From Vibrio kanaloae (lineage in GTDB: Bacteria > Pseudomonadota > Gammaproteobacteria > Enterobacterales > Vibrionaceae): a stretch of 64,000 bases of DNA. This document shows positions 37,748 to 48,473 of this stretch, in pieces (position 1 is the first letter of the stretch; every line of letters begins with the position of its first letter). The translations under genes and the position numbers were made by a program. The stretch covers positions 2,232,001 through 2,296,000 of the forward strand of contig NZ_AP025497.1 in the NCBI RefSeq assembly GCF_024347535.1, read 5' to 3'. A model generated the notes under the pieces. The model was not told the DNA's origin. It did no database searches and saw only the letters and a list, made by a program, of their open reading frames with translations.

Positions 37748-39145
37748 ATGCCAAGCAATCACAATATCTTTGGCCATCCTAGAGGCCTATTCCTACTTTT
37801 TAGCACAGAATTATGGGAACGTTTTTCCTATTACGCAATGCGTGCAATTCTGGTTTTATTTTTAACCGACACCACTATTAACGGTGGGCTCAGTTGGTCA
37901 ACGAAAGACGCACTTGATCTCTACGGTATTTATACTGGCTTAGTCTACATTACACCCTTAATCGGTGGCTGGATTGCAGATAATTACTTAGGACAACGTA
38001 AATCGATCCTGATTGGCGGTTTATTAATGGCGCTAGGCCAATTTACACTTGCTCTACCCAATGGCTTTATTGGCTTAGACCAAGTAAATGCTCTTTACCT
38101 CGGTTTAGCTCTGCTTATCAGTGGTAACGGTATGTTTAAACCAAACATCTCGACCATGGTTGGTGACTTGTACCGAGAAGGCGACAACCGACGTGATGGT
38201 GCTTTCACTATTTTCTATATGGGCATCAACTTAGGCGCACTGCTTGGTGGATTAATTTCGGGTGTTGCAGTCGACTCTTTCGGCTGGAAAGCCGGCTTCC
38301 TAGCCGCTGGCATTGGTATGATTATTAGTTTGATCATGCAAGTGACTATGGCTCAATCATGGTTAGGTAACATAGGTTCAGTGCCTGCTGCAGCTCGAGC
38401 AAAAGCCTTAAACAAATCTAAAGAAAAAGATCCACTAACCAAAGAAGAATTTGACAGACTAAAAGTGATTTTAATTATGGGTCTGTTCGTGATCGTTTTC
38501 TGGGCTGGCTTTGAACAAGCAGGTGGTCTGATGAACATCTACACGCAACAATATACTGACCGTATGATTGGTGGTTTTGAAGTACCTGCCGCGTGGTTCC
38601 AGTCCCTAAACCCATTCTTCATCATTACTCTTGCGCCATTCATTGCCGCATTTTGGGTTAAGCTTGGTAAGCGTGAACCAAACTCCCCGGTGAAGTTTGC
38701 TATGGCTTTGTTCTTCTTAGCTTTGGGTTTCGTGTGCATGATGGGCGCGGTAATGGAACAAGGTGGTGACCTAGCAGTGAAAACATCAATGTTATGGTTG
38801 GTGGGTGCTTTCTTCTTCCATACCCTTGGTGAACTTTGTCTATCGCCCATTGGCCTGTCGTTGGTCACTAAGCTAGCCCCGCTTCGTTTAGCCTCTCTGA
38901 TGATGGGCGCTTGGTTTGGCTTCAACGCGGTGGCAAACTACGTAGCAGGTCTGGTTGGTTCTCATGTAGGCGAGTTTGGTGCTATGGCAATCTTCAGTGG
39001 TATAGCGATTACCGCAACGGCTAGTGGCATATTATTGCTGCTTTGTGCTGGTAAACTTGTGTCATGGATGCATGGCGTAGAAACCAACATGACGCTTGAC
39101 ACAGAATCAAAAGCAGATCAGTCAGCAGAAACATCTGTCGCTTAA
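37748..39145 (+). CDS. POT-family proton-dependent oligopeptide transporter
   Basis: A proton-coupled di/tripeptide importer of the MFS POT/PTR family, similar to E. coli DtpA/DtpB. The signature ELWERFSYYAMRAILVLFL (the ExxERFxYY motif) lies at residues ~16-34, and GAFTIFYMGINLGALLGG is the PTR2 motif. About 14 helices fit the 465 residues. The ribosome binding site is weak. It is monocistronic, with a terminator downstream. Substrate range cannot be judged from sequence. Confidence 0.92.
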   Translation: MPSNHNIFGHPRGLFLLFSTELWERFSYYAMRAILVLFLTDTTINGGLSWSTKDALDLYGIYTGLVYITPLIGGWIADNYLGQRKSILIGGLLMALGQFTLALPNGFIGLDQVNALYLGLALLISGNGMFKPNISTMVGDLYREGDNRRDGAFTIFYMGINLGALLGGLISGVAVDSFGWKAGFLAAGIGMIISLIMQVTMAQSWLGNIGSVPAAARAKALNKSKEKDPLTKEEFDRLKVILIMGLFVIVFWAGFEQAGGLMNIYTQQYTDRMIGGFEVPAAWFQSLNPFFIITLAPFIAAFWVKLGKREPNSPVKFAMALFFLALGFVCMMGAVMEQGGDLAVKTSMLWLVGAFFFHTLGELCLSPIGLSLVTKLAPLRLASLMMGAWFGFNAVANYVAGLVGSHVGEFGAMAIFSGIAITATASGILLLLCAGKLVSWMHGVETNMTLDTESKADQSAETSVA

Positions 39146-39163
39146 TATCTAATATCTAATATC
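39143..39163. repeat. Short tandem repeat TAATATC x3
   Basis: Three exact head-to-tail copies of the 7-mer TAATATC begin at the transporter stop codon (the first TAA) and run into the 3' untranslated region. A fourth degenerate copy (TAAAATG) follows. Slippage could vary its copy number without affecting the protein. Confidence 0.8.
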
Positions 39164-39187
39164 TAAAATGACTTCAGAACATTAATT

Positions 39188-39221
39188 AAAAAGGGCTGCT
39201 CAATCAATGAGCAGCCCTTTT
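39188..39221. terminator. Bidirectional terminator between POT gene and hemH
   Basis: AAAGGGCTGCTCA pairs with TGAGCAGCCCTTT around a short loop, with A and T runs on either side, suited to the two convergent genes. Confidence 0.92.
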
Positions 39222-39246
39222 GTAATGTATAGAGCCTACATATCAA

Positions 39247-40209
39247 TTAACGGTGAAGAGCCACTAGCTCTGCCATCATATCGATGTGCGAACCTCTGTC
39301 GTTAAGGCACATAATATAACTAAAGTCCGCGCCACCAGCTTCAATGAAGGTATCTTTACACTGATCAGAAATTTCTTCCAATGTTTCCAAGCAGTCTACT
39401 GAGAACGCCGGTGCCATAATATCGATACTCTTAATGCCCTTACTTGGTAGTAACTCAAGCGTTTCATCTGTGTAAGGCTTCAACCACTCTTCTCGACCAA
39501 ATCGCGACTGATATGTCATGGTGATATCTTCCTCAGATAAGCCTAACTCTTCAGCAAGCAGTTTTGTTGTCGCCTCACAATGTTGAGGATAGATGTCACC
39601 TTCATCAGCTAAGCGCTTAGGAATACCATGGAACGAACAAACCAAGTGATCGGCTCTGCCATTTTTCTCCCAATGACTGCGAACGCTTTCAGCCAGTGCT
39701 TTGGCATAACTAGGGTGCGCGTAGTAATCACGAATAAAGCGATAGCTTGGAATTACTGGCATCTGCTTAAACGCTTTGGTTAAACCATCAGAAACAGCCG
39801 CTGTGGTTGTTCCAGAGTACTGAGGATATAAAGGCAGTACGATGATATCTTCAACGCCCTGCTCCATCAGCTGCTCAACACCCGACTTTAGGCTTGGGTT
39901 GCCATAGGTCATACCCAGTGCAACCGGCATCTTTAGTTTTTTCTGGAGTTTTTTAGCTTGTCTTTGGGAGTACACAAGCAGTGGTGAGCCTTCATCCATC
40001 CAGACCGACTGATATAGCTTAGCCACTTTCGGCGCTCTAATCGGTAAAATCACCCCGTGCAAAATAGGACACCAGAGCCAACGCGTTAGGTTAACCACTC
40101 GCTTGTCATGTAAGAACTCACTCAAAAATCGACGAACGCCAGCTGGGGTCGCCGAATCTGGAGTCCCTAAGTTCACCAGTAACACGCCCTGCTTTTTATT
40201 ATTTTCCAT
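39247..40209 (-). CDS. hemH: Ferrochelatase
   Basis: HemH inserts Fe(II) into protoporphyrin IX to complete haem synthesis. The 320-residue protein has the N-terminal [13 protein letters not shown], the metal-site histidine in [17 protein letters not shown], the [10 protein letters not shown] segment and the catalytic glutamate in DCLETLEEI. Length and motifs fit the gram-negative form without an iron-sulfur cluster. It lies downstream of adk on the same strand, behind a terminator. Confidence 0.97.
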   Translation of the reverse strand: MENNKKQGVLLVNLGTPDSATPAGVRRFLSEFLHDKRVVNLTRWLWCPILHGVILPIRAPKVAKLYQSVWMDEGSPLLVYSQRQAKKLQKKLKMPVALGMTYGNPSLKSGVEQLMEQGVEDIIVLPLYPQYSGTTTAAVSDGLTKAFKQMPVIPSYRFIRDYYAHPSYAKALAESVRSHWEKNGRADHLVCSFHGIPKRLADEGDIYPQHCEATTKLLAEELGLSEEDITMTYQSRFGREEWLKPYTDETLELLPSKGIKSIDIMAPAFSVDCLETLEEISDQCKDTFIEAGGADFSYIMCLNDRGSHIDMMAELVALHR

Positions 40210-40413
40210 AGATACCTGAGACTCATATGTAATTTTCTGGAAAGTAATATACTAATCTACATAAGTTCAAGATCATTGAGCATACCAAATGTTTGAATAA
40301 TCATTCTGAACGTGAGGTACCTCAAACTCTAAACTGCTATCCATCATCAGGGCTAAAAACCTTAAATCAGCGCAATCAAACTTATCGAGATTGGTATCGT
40401 ACTAAAATTTGGA

Positions 40414-40441
40414 ACAAAAAAAGCGACCCATAAGGTCGCTT
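40414..40441 (-). terminator. Intrinsic terminator after adk
   Basis: AAGCGACC and GGTCGCTT form an 8-base-pair stem around CATAA. On the minus strand TTTTTTTGTTCC follows, ending adk before hemH. The remainder of the 268-base adk-hemH gap shows nothing recognisable. Confidence 0.85.
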
Positions 40442-40477
40442 CTAATATATCAAATTCTAAAACTGGCTGTTAGCCAA

Positions 40478-41510
<1,033 letters not shown>

Positions 41511-43415
41511 CTAACGTTTTGTTAGTAGCTCGTTGATTGCACCCAAGAATTGTGACGGATCTTCCATTGAGCCTTTTTCAGCCAGCATAGCCTGGCCAAG
41601 TAACAGCTCAACCCAACGGCCGAACGCATGCTCGTCCGCTTCGTCTGCCATCTGTTTAACTAGAGCGTGCTCAGGGTTAATCTCAAAGATGTACTTAACT
41701 TCAGGTGCAGCTTGACCCGCAGCTTCGAGAAGCTTAGCCATTTGCGTACCCATTTCGAAATCATCAGTCACAACCACTGCTGGCGTTGTTGCTAGCTTGA
41801 AAGTAGTACGAACCTCTTTAACACGATTACCTAGGTAAGCTTGAGTGCGTTCGACAACAGATTTGAACTCTTCTTCGGTCTCTTTTTGCTTCTCTTTCTC
41901 TCCTTCGCCTTCAAACTTGCTTAGATCTAAGCCCGCTTTAGTGATCGATTGGAACTGCTTACCGTCAAAATCAGTTAGGTAGTTCATTACATACTCATCA
42001 ATGCGATCGTACATTAGAACGACTTCAATACCTTTTGCTTTGAACTGCTCCAAGTGTGGGCTGTTCTTAGCGGCAGCGTAACTATCTGCTGTTAGGTAAT
42101 AGATCTTGTCTTGGCCTTCTTTCATACGCTCAACGTAAGACGCTAGGCTGATAGTTTGTTCAGCAGAATCCACTTCCGTTGACGAGAAACGAAGTAGACC
42201 AGCGATCTTCTCTTTGTTCGCCATGTCTTCAGCTGGGCCTTCTTTCATTACTAGGCCAAACTCTTTCCAAAACTCTAGGTACTTGTCGTTGTCATTCTTC
42301 GCCATGCGCTCAAGCATCGTTAGAACACGTTTAGTACATGCACCACGTAGAGATTGAGTTACCTTGTTATCTTGCAGGATTTCACGAGACACGTTGAGAG
42401 GTAGATCATTTGAGTCAATCAAGCCTCGAACGAAACGCATGTAAGATGGCATGAACTGCTCAGCATCATCCATAATGAATACACGCTGCACGTAAAGCTT
42501 TAAACCGCTCTTATGGTCACGGTTCATCATGTCCCAAGGTGCTTTGGCTGGGATGTAAAGCAGACTTGTGTAGTCGTTCTTACCTTCAACCTTGTTGTGG
42601 CTCCACGTTAGTGGGTCAGCAAAGTCATGAGATACGTGCTTGTAAAACTCTTGGTACTCTTCTTTGTCGATATCAGATTTGTTACGAGTCCAAAGCGCTT
42701 GCGCCTTGTTGATCTGTTCCCAGTGTTTCTCTTCGGTGTCTTTACCTTCGTCATCTTTAACAGCAGTTAAGATAGAAACTGGGATACCGATGTGATCAGA
42801 GTATTTACCAATCACTTCACGCAGACGCCATTCATTAAGGAACTCTTTCCCGTCTTCACGCATATGAAGAATAATATCAGTACCACGAGACTCTTTGGTG
42901 ATGTCTTCAATGGTGTAATCGCCTTCTCCCGCAGAGTGCCATTGAACGGCTTCATTGCTCGCTAAACCTGCCGCACGAGTGCGAACGGTTACTGCGTCTG
43001 CCACGATGAATGCAGAATAAAAACCAACACCAAATTGACCAATCAGTTGAGAGTCTTTACTTTGGTCTTCAGACAATTTTGAGAAAAAGTCCGCAGTGCC
43101 TGATTTAGCGATCGTACCTAAATGTTCAATAACGTTGTCGCGGCTCATGCCGATACCATTGTCTGAAATCGTTAGGGTGTTTGCTTCAGCATTGAATGAA
43201 AGTTTTACACCTAAATCTGCATCACCTTGGTAAAGGTCACCATTTGATAAGGCTTGAAAACGAAGCTTATCAGCCGCGTCAGATGCGTTAGAGATAAGCT
43301 CACGTAGGAAGATTTCTTTATTTGAATACAGTGAGTGAATCATTAGATGAAGTAGTTGTTTCACTTCAGATTGAAAGCCACGAGTCTCTTTATTTTGCGT
43401 TGCTGTTTCGCTCAT
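41511..43415 (-). CDS. htpG: Molecular chaperone HtpG (Hsp90)
   Basis: HtpG is the bacterial Hsp90 and works with DnaK in protein folding under stress. The 634-residue product has the N-terminal GHKL ATPase domain ([46 protein letters not shown]), the middle domain ([11 protein letters not shown]) and a C-terminal dimerisation domain. It lacks the eukaryotic MEEVD tail. A clear sigma-32 promoter lies about 80 bases upstream, matching its heat-shock role. It is divergent from toxRS, as in V. cholerae. Confidence 0.98.
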   Translation of the reverse strand: MSETATQNKETRGFQSEVKQLLHLMIHSLYSNKEIFLRELISNASDAADKLRFQALSNGDLYQGDADLGVKLSFNAEANTLTISDNGIGMSRDNVIEHLGTIAKSGTADFFSKLSEDQSKDSQLIGQFGVGFYSAFIVADAVTVRTRAAGLASNEAVQWHSAGEGDYTIEDITKESRGTDIILHMREDGKEFLNEWRLREVIGKYSDHIGIPVSILTAVKDDEGKDTEEKHWEQINKAQALWTRNKSDIDKEEYQEFYKHVSHDFADPLTWSHNKVEGKNDYTSLLYIPAKAPWDMMNRDHKSGLKLYVQRVFIMDDAEQFMPSYMRFVRGLIDSNDLPLNVSREILQDNKVTQSLRGACTKRVLTMLERMAKNDNDKYLEFWKEFGLVMKEGPAEDMANKEKIAGLLRFSSTEVDSAEQTISLASYVERMKEGQDKIYYLTADSYAAAKNSPHLEQFKAKGIEVVLMYDRIDEYVMNYLTDFDGKQFQSITKAGLDLSKFEGEGEKEKQKETEEEFKSVVERTQAYLGNRVKEVRTTFKLATTPAVVVTDDFEMGTQMAKLLEAAGQAAPEVKYIFEINPEHALVKQMADEADEHAFGRWVELLLGQAMLAEKGSMEDPSQFLGAINELLTKR

Positions 43416-43492
43416 TTTTACTCCAAAACATCTATACTTTATGTTGAATAATTTTAAGGGCGTAACACTTTATGTCACTCTTGTGTTCATTA

Positions 43493-43520
43493 ACATGAGG
43501 ATGACAAATGTAAATTCAAG
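43493..43520 (-). promoter_or_regulatory. Sigma-32 (RpoH) promoter of htpG
   Basis: On the minus strand CTTGAA (complement at 43515-43520), a 14-base spacer and CCTCATGT (complement at 43493-43500) closely match the RpoH consensus CTTGAA-N13/14-CCCCATNT. It points toward htpG. Confidence 0.8.
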
Positions 43521-43685
43521 GTCAAAAACCATAAAAACACTGTTTTTTTGATCTGTTTTTATTATCCTTGAGTGTTATAAATATAAAAGAACATAAAAGA
43601 AGCCATGATTTGGTGAAGAATTGACTGAACTTCACCTAATGTTTGTCTATTTCTCACCCAAAACCACCCAAAATAGAAGAATTCA

Positions 43686-44597
43686 ATGAGCAATATCGGC
43701 ACAAAGCTTATTCTCGCACAGCGGTTTGTATTTGATCCAAACAGCAATTCACTTGTTGATCAACTAAGCGATGGCGAAGTCGTACGTCTTGGTAGTAATG
43801 AAAGCCGCATTCTCCTAATGCTGTCAGAAAGGCCCAATGAAGTTATCACTCGCAATGAATTGCATGAATATGTTTGGCGAGATCAAGGCTTTGAGGTCGA
43901 TGACTCAAGCTTAACTCAAGCAGTATCGACGCTAAGAAAGATGCTGAAAGATTCGACCAAATCTCCAGAATTTGTAAAGACGGTCCCAAAGCGCGGATAT
44001 CAATTTATTGCGACCGTTGAACGTTCAGCACCAATGTCATCAAATGATCAGCCAGTATCCGCTGAAATTACCGAAGATGACGTAGAACCTAGCTTAACGT
44101 TCGCTAACACGACAATGACGGAAGAAGTCATTGCTGAAACGGCTGAACCAGAACCAGTAACAAAGGTTCAAGAAACCGATGTAGAAGCTGAGCCAACACG
44201 AGCTCCTAATGTAACTCCGACTAAAAGCACAAATAAGTGGTTAACGTTTTGGTTGCTACTTGTTGCTTTCATTATGCCGGTTCTGGTTTTAACATTGACT
44301 AACCCGGCAGAATCCGAGTTCAAAACATTAGCTGAAGTGGATGGCGTGAAAGTGCAGTCACCAATCAACCACCCAGATCTAACCAGTTGGCTACCCGCAA
44401 TTAAAAAGTGTGTCTTGTACTACAACAAAAATCACGCAGGTATATTGAAGCCAACGGAAGTGATTGCAACAGGTGGGCAAACCAATAATCTTGCTCTTAA
44501 CTATATCCACCCACAAGAATATTCGAGCGAGAATATAACCCTTAAAATTTACGCCAACCAGTCGGATTTAAACGACATTTGTAAAGGTGATCAGTAA
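43686..44597 (+). CDS. toxR: Transmembrane transcriptional regulator ToxR
   Basis: ToxR is an inner-membrane regulator that controls outer-membrane porins, and virulence genes in pathogens, in response to bile and other signals. The cytoplasmic winged helix covers residues ~1-112 (GSNESRILLMLSERPNEVITRNELHEYVW, TVPKRGYQFIATV). A variable acidic Pro/Thr-rich linker (~115-183) follows, then one membrane helix (~185-204) and a periplasmic domain. Cys242 and Cys299 correspond to the disulfide pair known in V. cholerae ToxR. toxS follows one base after the stop. The 303-residue length is usual. Confidence 0.97.
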   Translation: MSNIGTKLILAQRFVFDPNSNSLVDQLSDGEVVRLGSNESRILLMLSERPNEVITRNELHEYVWRDQGFEVDDSSLTQAVSTLRKMLKDSTKSPEFVKTVPKRGYQFIATVERSAPMSSNDQPVSAEITEDDVEPSLTFANTTMTEEVIAETAEPEPVTKVQETDVEAEPTRAPNVTPTKSTNKWLTFWLLLVAFIMPVLVLTLTNPAESEFKTLAEVDGVKVQSPINHPDLTSWLPAIKKCVLYYNKNHAGILKPTEVIATGGQTNNLALNYIHPQEYSSENITLKIYANQSDLNDICKGDQ

Positions 44598-44598
44598 C

Positions 44599-45114
44599 AT
44601 GAAATTAAAAGTTTCCATTATTCTACTGGTTATTTCCGCGTTTTTAAGTGGTTGGTTGTATTGGGGTAATGATGCAAAAATAGAACACCTGTTAACTCAA
44701 CACGAGTGGCAAGCAAAAATGGTGACTCTGATTAGCGACAACAAGCAAGCCGACTCTATCGGCCCACTTCGTAAAGTAGAACTGTCATCGAATGCGAAAT
44801 ATTTACCAAACGGTACCTACTTAAGAATGTCAATAGTCAGGCTTTACAGCACCCAAACTGCGCCAGCGAATGTGATCAACATATCCGAAACTGGCCAGTG
44901 GGACATCAACGATAATTACTTACTCATCTCTCCGACTGAGTTTAAAGATGTCACGTCGGCTCAACGTCAGGATTTCTCTAAAGATCAATTAGACCTCATA
45001 ACTCAGGTGATCAAGATGGATGCTGAACAAAGCCGTCGAATTGATATCATTAATCCGAAAGCGCTGTTACTGACTAGCTTAAATCACGGTTCTACCGTAT
45101 TGTTTTCAAACTAA
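44599..45114 (+). CDS. toxS: ToxR-stabilising membrane protein ToxS
   Basis: ToxS binds the periplasmic domain of ToxR, protecting it from proteolysis and helping it sense bile. The 171-residue protein has one N-terminal helix (LKVSIILLVISAFLSGWLYWG) and a periplasmic beta-rich domain. I start at ATG 44599, one base after the toxR stop with GGTGA eight bases upstream inside toxR; a GTG twelve bases earlier would overlap toxR. The operon ends at a strong terminator. Confidence 0.95.
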   Translation: MKLKVSIILLVISAFLSGWLYWGNDAKIEHLLTQHEWQAKMVTLISDNKQADSIGPLRKVELSSNAKYLPNGTYLRMSIVRLYSTQTAPANVINISETGQWDINDNYLLISPTEFKDVTSAQRQDFSKDQLDLITQVIKMDAEQSRRIDIINPKALLLTSLNHGSTVLFSN

Positions 45115-45174
45115 TAATGGGGCGCTATTTACTGTATATGAATAGCTGAATACCATTAAGCGGTAGACCAATAG

Positions 45175-45200
45175 AAAAAGGGGCATGATGCCCCTTTTTT
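45175..45200 (+). terminator. Intrinsic terminator after toxRS
   Basis: AAAAAGGGGCAT pairs with ATGCCCCTTTTT almost without a loop, with T6 after it. Confidence 0.9.
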
Positions 45201-45229
45201 GTTCGCTGTTTTGACAAATACGAGACTCT

Positions 45230-45985
45230 ATGGACTGGATTAACTCACTTGCCCTCTTCTTTGGTTCATTAATCGCCAATACCCTCGCCTCCTTATCAGG
45301 TGGCGGTGCCGGGCTGCTTCAATTCCCATTGCTTATCTTTCTTGGCCTACCCTTTTCGGTCGCCTTAGCGACTCACAAAGTCGCGAGTGTCGCGTTAGGT
45401 TTGGGGGCTGCCTATAGCCATATTAAAGGCGGAACGCTAAGCTGGAAAATTTGTTGTTACCTGATAGCTGTGGGTAGTATCGGTGTGGTAAGTGGGGCTA
45501 ATATCGTGCTCCTGATTCCCGACGACATTGCACAGAAAGTGCTTGGGGCGATGATCTTAGCACTTGGCGTTTACTCCCGACTAAAGAAGCAGTTGGGACA
45601 AGATGAACAACTCAAAAACCGAGACGCCAAAGGTTACATCATAGGTGGTATTGGGCTTGCGCTAATTGGTATCATCAACGGCTCACTTACTGCCGGTTCA
45701 GGGCTGTTGGTGACCTTATTTCTGGTTCGCTGGTTTGGTTTTACTTATAAGCAGGCCGTGGCACTAACTATGATATGCGTTGGTTTGTTCTGGAATGGCA
45801 TTGGTGGTATCGCAATCGTACAGGCTGGTGCGCCGATATACTGGTTGTGGCTACCGATACTTCTACTTAGCTCATTTATAGGCGGGAGCCTAGGTGCATT
45901 TCTAGCCAACCGTTCAAGTAATCAGACGGTCAAAACGGCCTTTGAAATATTGACGTTTGCCGTTGGCGTCAAACTATTGATATAG
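45230..45985 (+). CDS. TSUP (TauE/SafE) family membrane transporter
   Basis: A 251-residue protein with about eight helices and the two pseudo-symmetric TSUP halves. Signature glycine-rich segments occur in each half: TLASLSGGGAGLLQFPLLIFLGLP near residue 20 and GIINGSLTAGSGLLVTLFLVRWFG near residue 145. Family members export sulfite, sulfoacetate or related organosulfur anions; the substrate here is unknown. It precedes the small Rdx-type gene by 20 bases on the same strand, suggesting an operon. Confidence 0.9.
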   Translation: MDWINSLALFFGSLIANTLASLSGGGAGLLQFPLLIFLGLPFSVALATHKVASVALGLGAAYSHIKGGTLSWKICCYLIAVGSIGVVSGANIVLLIPDDIAQKVLGAMILALGVYSRLKKQLGQDEQLKNRDAKGYIIGGIGLALIGIINGSLTAGSGLLVTLFLVRWFGFTYKQAVALTMICVGLFWNGIGGIAIVQAGAPIYWLWLPILLLSSFIGGSLGAFLANRSSNQTVKTAFEILTFAVGVKLLI

Positions 45986-46004
45986 AAAATTAAAAGGATT
46001 AACT

Positions 46005-46316
46005 ATGAATACGGAATCAAATCCAACAACCCCAACAGTATCGCAAGCAACGATAGCAATACACTACTGCCGCCAATGTAATTGGATGTTGCGCTCAAGC
46101 TGGCTATGCCAAGAGTTGCTCCATACCTTTAGTGAAGAGATTAATCAAGTTAGTCTTCACCCAGATACGGGTGGGCGATTCGAGATCTTTTGTAATGGGA
46201 TACAGATTTGGGAAAGAAAAGCGGACGGAGGTTTTCCTGAGGCTAAAGTTCTGAAGCAAAGAGTACGAAACATCATTGCTCCAGATAGAGATCTGGGCCA
46301 CTCAGACTCAAAGTAA
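46005..46316 (+). CDS. SelT/SelW/SelH (Rdx) family thioredoxin-like protein
   Basis: A 103-residue Rdx-family protein whose redox motif C22-x-x-C25 (YCRQCNW) has cysteine where eukaryotic relatives have selenocysteine. The family hallmark GGRFEIFCNGIQIWERKADGGFPEAK, with the GxFPE turn, is complete. Members are thought to be small thiol-disulfide proteins; no partner is proven. AAGGA lies six bases before ATG. It follows the TSUP transporter closely, which hints at a sulfur or redox link. Confidence 0.92.
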   Translation: MNTESNPTTPTVSQATIAIHYCRQCNWMLRSSWLCQELLHTFSEEINQVSLHPDTGGRFEIFCNGIQIWERKADGGFPEAKVLKQRVRNIIAPDRDLGHSDSK

Positions 46317-46341
46317 ACCTTTCGTAGCTGCAACCATATAT

Positions 46342-46887
46342 TTAGAGTAGTCCACTCACCAGTAGCTCTCCCTCAAGGCTGATCACTTTAAACGTATTGT
46401 TTTCATACAAGCCATAGCTTGCTGCGTGCCCTTCTCGTGGGAATGTTACCGAGCTAGGGTTAAAAATGAAGATATCATCTTGGTACTCAGCAACTGGAAT
46501 ATGGGTATGGCCGTGAGCAATAATATCGCCCGCTTTCAGTGCTGGTCGCTTCGTTGTGTTGTACAGGTGACCATGAGTTAAGAAAATACGCTGACCCGAT
46601 TCCAATAACACCCATGAGTAATCCATCATCATTGGAAAAGACAACAACATCTGATCCACTTCACTGTCGCAGTTACCACGAACGGCAATGATCTCTTGAG
46701 AAAACGCATTCAACTTCTCTGCAACCGCTGGTGGATTGTATCCTTCTGGAATCGGATTTCTTGGCCCATGATTCAGAATGTCACCCAATAGCACTAAATA
46801 TTGCGCACCAGACGCTTGGTAGAGTTCTAATGCCTTTTCTGTTGCTGGCAGCGAACCGTGTAGGTCTGAAGCAAAAAATAATTTCAC
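46342..46887 (-). CDS. yfcE: YfcE-type metallophosphodiesterase
   Basis: A calcineurin-like phosphodiesterase; E. coli YfcE hydrolyses artificial phosphodiesters with Mn(II). Metal-site motifs appear in order: ASDLHGS, LLGDILNHG, VRGNCDSEVD, LTHGHLYN and AHGHTHIP. The start codon is GTG with GGAG eight bases upstream. The 181-residue length is usual. It lies 47 bases after the CBS-domain gene on the same strand, so it may be the last gene of that operon. Confidence 0.94.
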   Translation of the reverse strand: MKLFFASDLHGSLPATEKALELYQASGAQYLVLLGDILNHGPRNPIPEGYNPPAVAEKLNAFSQEIIAVRGNCDSEVDQMLLSFPMMMDYSWVLLESGQRIFLTHGHLYNTTKRPALKAGDIIAHGHTHIPVAEYQDDIFIFNPSSVTFPREGHAASYGLYENNTFKVISLEGELLVSGLL

Positions 46888-46934
46888 ACGTACTTCTCCA
46901 TAAAATTTATGAGTCTATTGTACGTATCTAAATG

Positions 46935-47342
46935 CTACACGTCATCTCTCGCCATACCGTTGATCACGATATTATTGTAACTAACCATACCGACTATTTT
47001 GTGCTCACGGACCACTGGAGCACGGCTGATACCAAAGCGCTCAAACAAACGAGCACAATACTTCACATTCATATCTGCAGACACACTCAAAGCTGGTTTA
47101 GTCATAATTTCATAAACATTGGTTCGCTTAGGAGATCGATTCTTCGCTAACACTTTCTTGGCAATATCATTCATCAAGACGATACCGTACTCGTCATCAT
47201 CGTGGCGCTTATCGACAATGATCGCTTTCACTTTGTGCTTTTTCGCCATATCAATAGCTTCTAACACCGTGGTTAGCCCATCGATAATCACATACGTATT
47301 GGCCATGACATCGCCTACTCGGATCTTTTCACTGGTACTCAT
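46935..47342 (-). CDS. Two-CBS-domain protein
   Basis: A 135-residue stand-alone CBS-pair (Bateman) protein: VGDVMANTYVIIDGLTTVLEAIDMAKKHKVKAIIVD is the first CBS motif and VYEIMTKPALSVSADMNVKYCARLFERFGISRAPVV the second. Such modules bind adenosine nucleotides (AMP, ATP, S-adenosylmethionine) and regulate partners. It overlaps the P-II-like gene by four bases (ATGA) and has a strong GGAGG upstream. In this operon it probably senses energy charge for the DUF1538 membrane proteins; that is inference. Confidence 0.88.
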   Translation of the reverse strand: MSTSEKIRVGDVMANTYVIIDGLTTVLEAIDMAKKHKVKAIIVDKRHDDDEYGIVLMNDIAKKVLAKNRSPKRTNVYEIMTKPALSVSADMNVKYCARLFERFGISRAPVVREHKIVGMVSYNNIVINGMARDDV

Positions 47343-47689
47343 AGCTCATCCTCCACAACCTTTGTTAAAGTCTCAACTTGGTGCGCGACCCCGACCGCAT
47401 CTTCTACATCGATCTGTACTGCGATCCCTTGTCCTGATTCTTGGTCGAACTCCCCAACTTCACCGATGGTTTCTAAAATATGTCTCGCCAAATGCTCTTC
47501 GACGACAAACAACAACACATCTTTTTGCACCTCTAACGTTAATCCGAAGAAGGTGCGTTTTTGGTTCAGGCCTTGCCCTCTAGCATTGTTAATCACCGTT
47601 GCTCCAGTGGCGCCAGCATCACGGGCGGCATCGAGCACACTGTCTGTCTTGCTCTCTTCTACAAACGCTAAGATAAGTTTAAAGCGCAT
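47339..47689 (-). CDS. P-II-like nucleotide-binding signal protein
   Basis: A 116-residue protein with the ferredoxin-like P-II fold pattern: strand [34 protein letters not shown], a glycine-containing T-loop-like segment (ARGQGLNQKRTFFGLTLEVQKD) and a C-terminal strand (GIAVQIDVEDAVGVAHQVETL). It lacks the canonical GlnB uridylylation tyrosine context and is not GlnB/GlnK. It overlaps the upstream DUF1538 gene by 11 bases and the CBS gene by four. P-II-like proteins commonly regulate neighbouring transporters. Confidence 0.82.
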   Translation of the reverse strand: MRFKLILAFVEESKTDSVLDAARDAGATGATVINNARGQGLNQKRTFFGLTLEVQKDVLLFVVEEHLARHILETIGEVGEFDQESGQGIAVQIDVEDAVGVAHQVETLTKVVEDEL

Positions 47690-48473
47690 CTTTACTCTCC
47701 TTAGGGGGGGATGAACGATTTAACCATTGTGTTATTTGGGCATAGCTCATTACCGAAATAATCGGGAATAAGCTGGCAAAGGCAATTAAGCCGAATCCAT
47801 CAATCACTGGGTTTCGTCCAGGGACGGTTGAAGCGAGCCCTAATCCAAGAGCCGTCACTAAAGGCACAGTCACGGTAGATGTCGTCACCCCGCCAGAATC
47901 ATAGGCCAATGGAATAATAAGCTTAGGGGCGTAAAAGGTTTGGATGACCACAACGACATAGCCAAAAATGATGTAGTAATGGATAGGATCGCCCGCAACG
48001 ATCCGATAGCTTCCGAGTGAGATACCAATAGCGACACCCAATGCCACCGCAATTCTCAGCCCATTAACGCTGATACTGCCACCTGAGACTTGGTTCGCCT
48101 TAATCGCCACCGCAATTAACGAAGGCTCGGCGATAGTGGTACTAAAACCGATGCAGAATGCAAAAAAGTAAACCCAGTAGTAATCAAACCAAACCAATGC
48201 TAGGCCAGAGCTGACCTTAAAATCAGTCAGAAAGCTTATCTCGGTCAATTGCATTGCCATCGTCTCCCCCAAAGGAAACAACGCGAGCTCCAACCCCATC
48301 AAGAATAGAGACAAACCGAGGATGACATAAAAGAAACCGATCAGCACTTTGGCTAGGTTATTGACTGGCTTACGCAGCACCGCAAATTGAAAACCAAATA
48401 TGATCACCGTAATTGGAATCACATCCATCAAGGTGCCTAAAAAAGTATCAATAAATTGCTGAGCAGTGATCAT
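47679..48473 (-). CDS. DUF1538 family membrane protein (second copy)
   Basis: A 264-residue protein with about seven or eight helices, paralogous to the gene just upstream. Shared motifs are [36 protein letters not shown] and [19 protein letters not shown]. The conserved polar residues inside membrane segments (Thr-Thr, Glu-Pro, Asp-Ser) suggest a substrate or ion pathway. The function of DUF1538 is unknown. It overlaps its paralogue by four bases (ATGA) and the P-II-like gene by 11, so the unit is tightly coupled. Confidence 0.87.
   Translation of the reverse strand: MITAQQFIDTFLGTLMDVIPITVIIFGFQFAVLRKPVNNLAKVLIGFFYVILGLSLFLMGLELALFPLGETMAMQLTEISFLTDFKVSSGLALVWFDYYWVYFFAFCIGFSTTIAEPSLIAVAIKANQVSGGSISVNGLRIAVALGVAIGISLGSYRIVAGDPIHYYIIFGYVVVVIQTFYAPKLIIPLAYDSGGVTTSTVTVPLVTALGLGLASTVPGRNPVIDGFGLIAFASLFPIISVMSYAQITQWLNRSSPPKESKDAL

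Noticed and set aside
46932..47583. Plus strand frames across the CBS and P-II genes
   Set aside because: They are antisense to well-supported minus strand genes joined by short overlaps.
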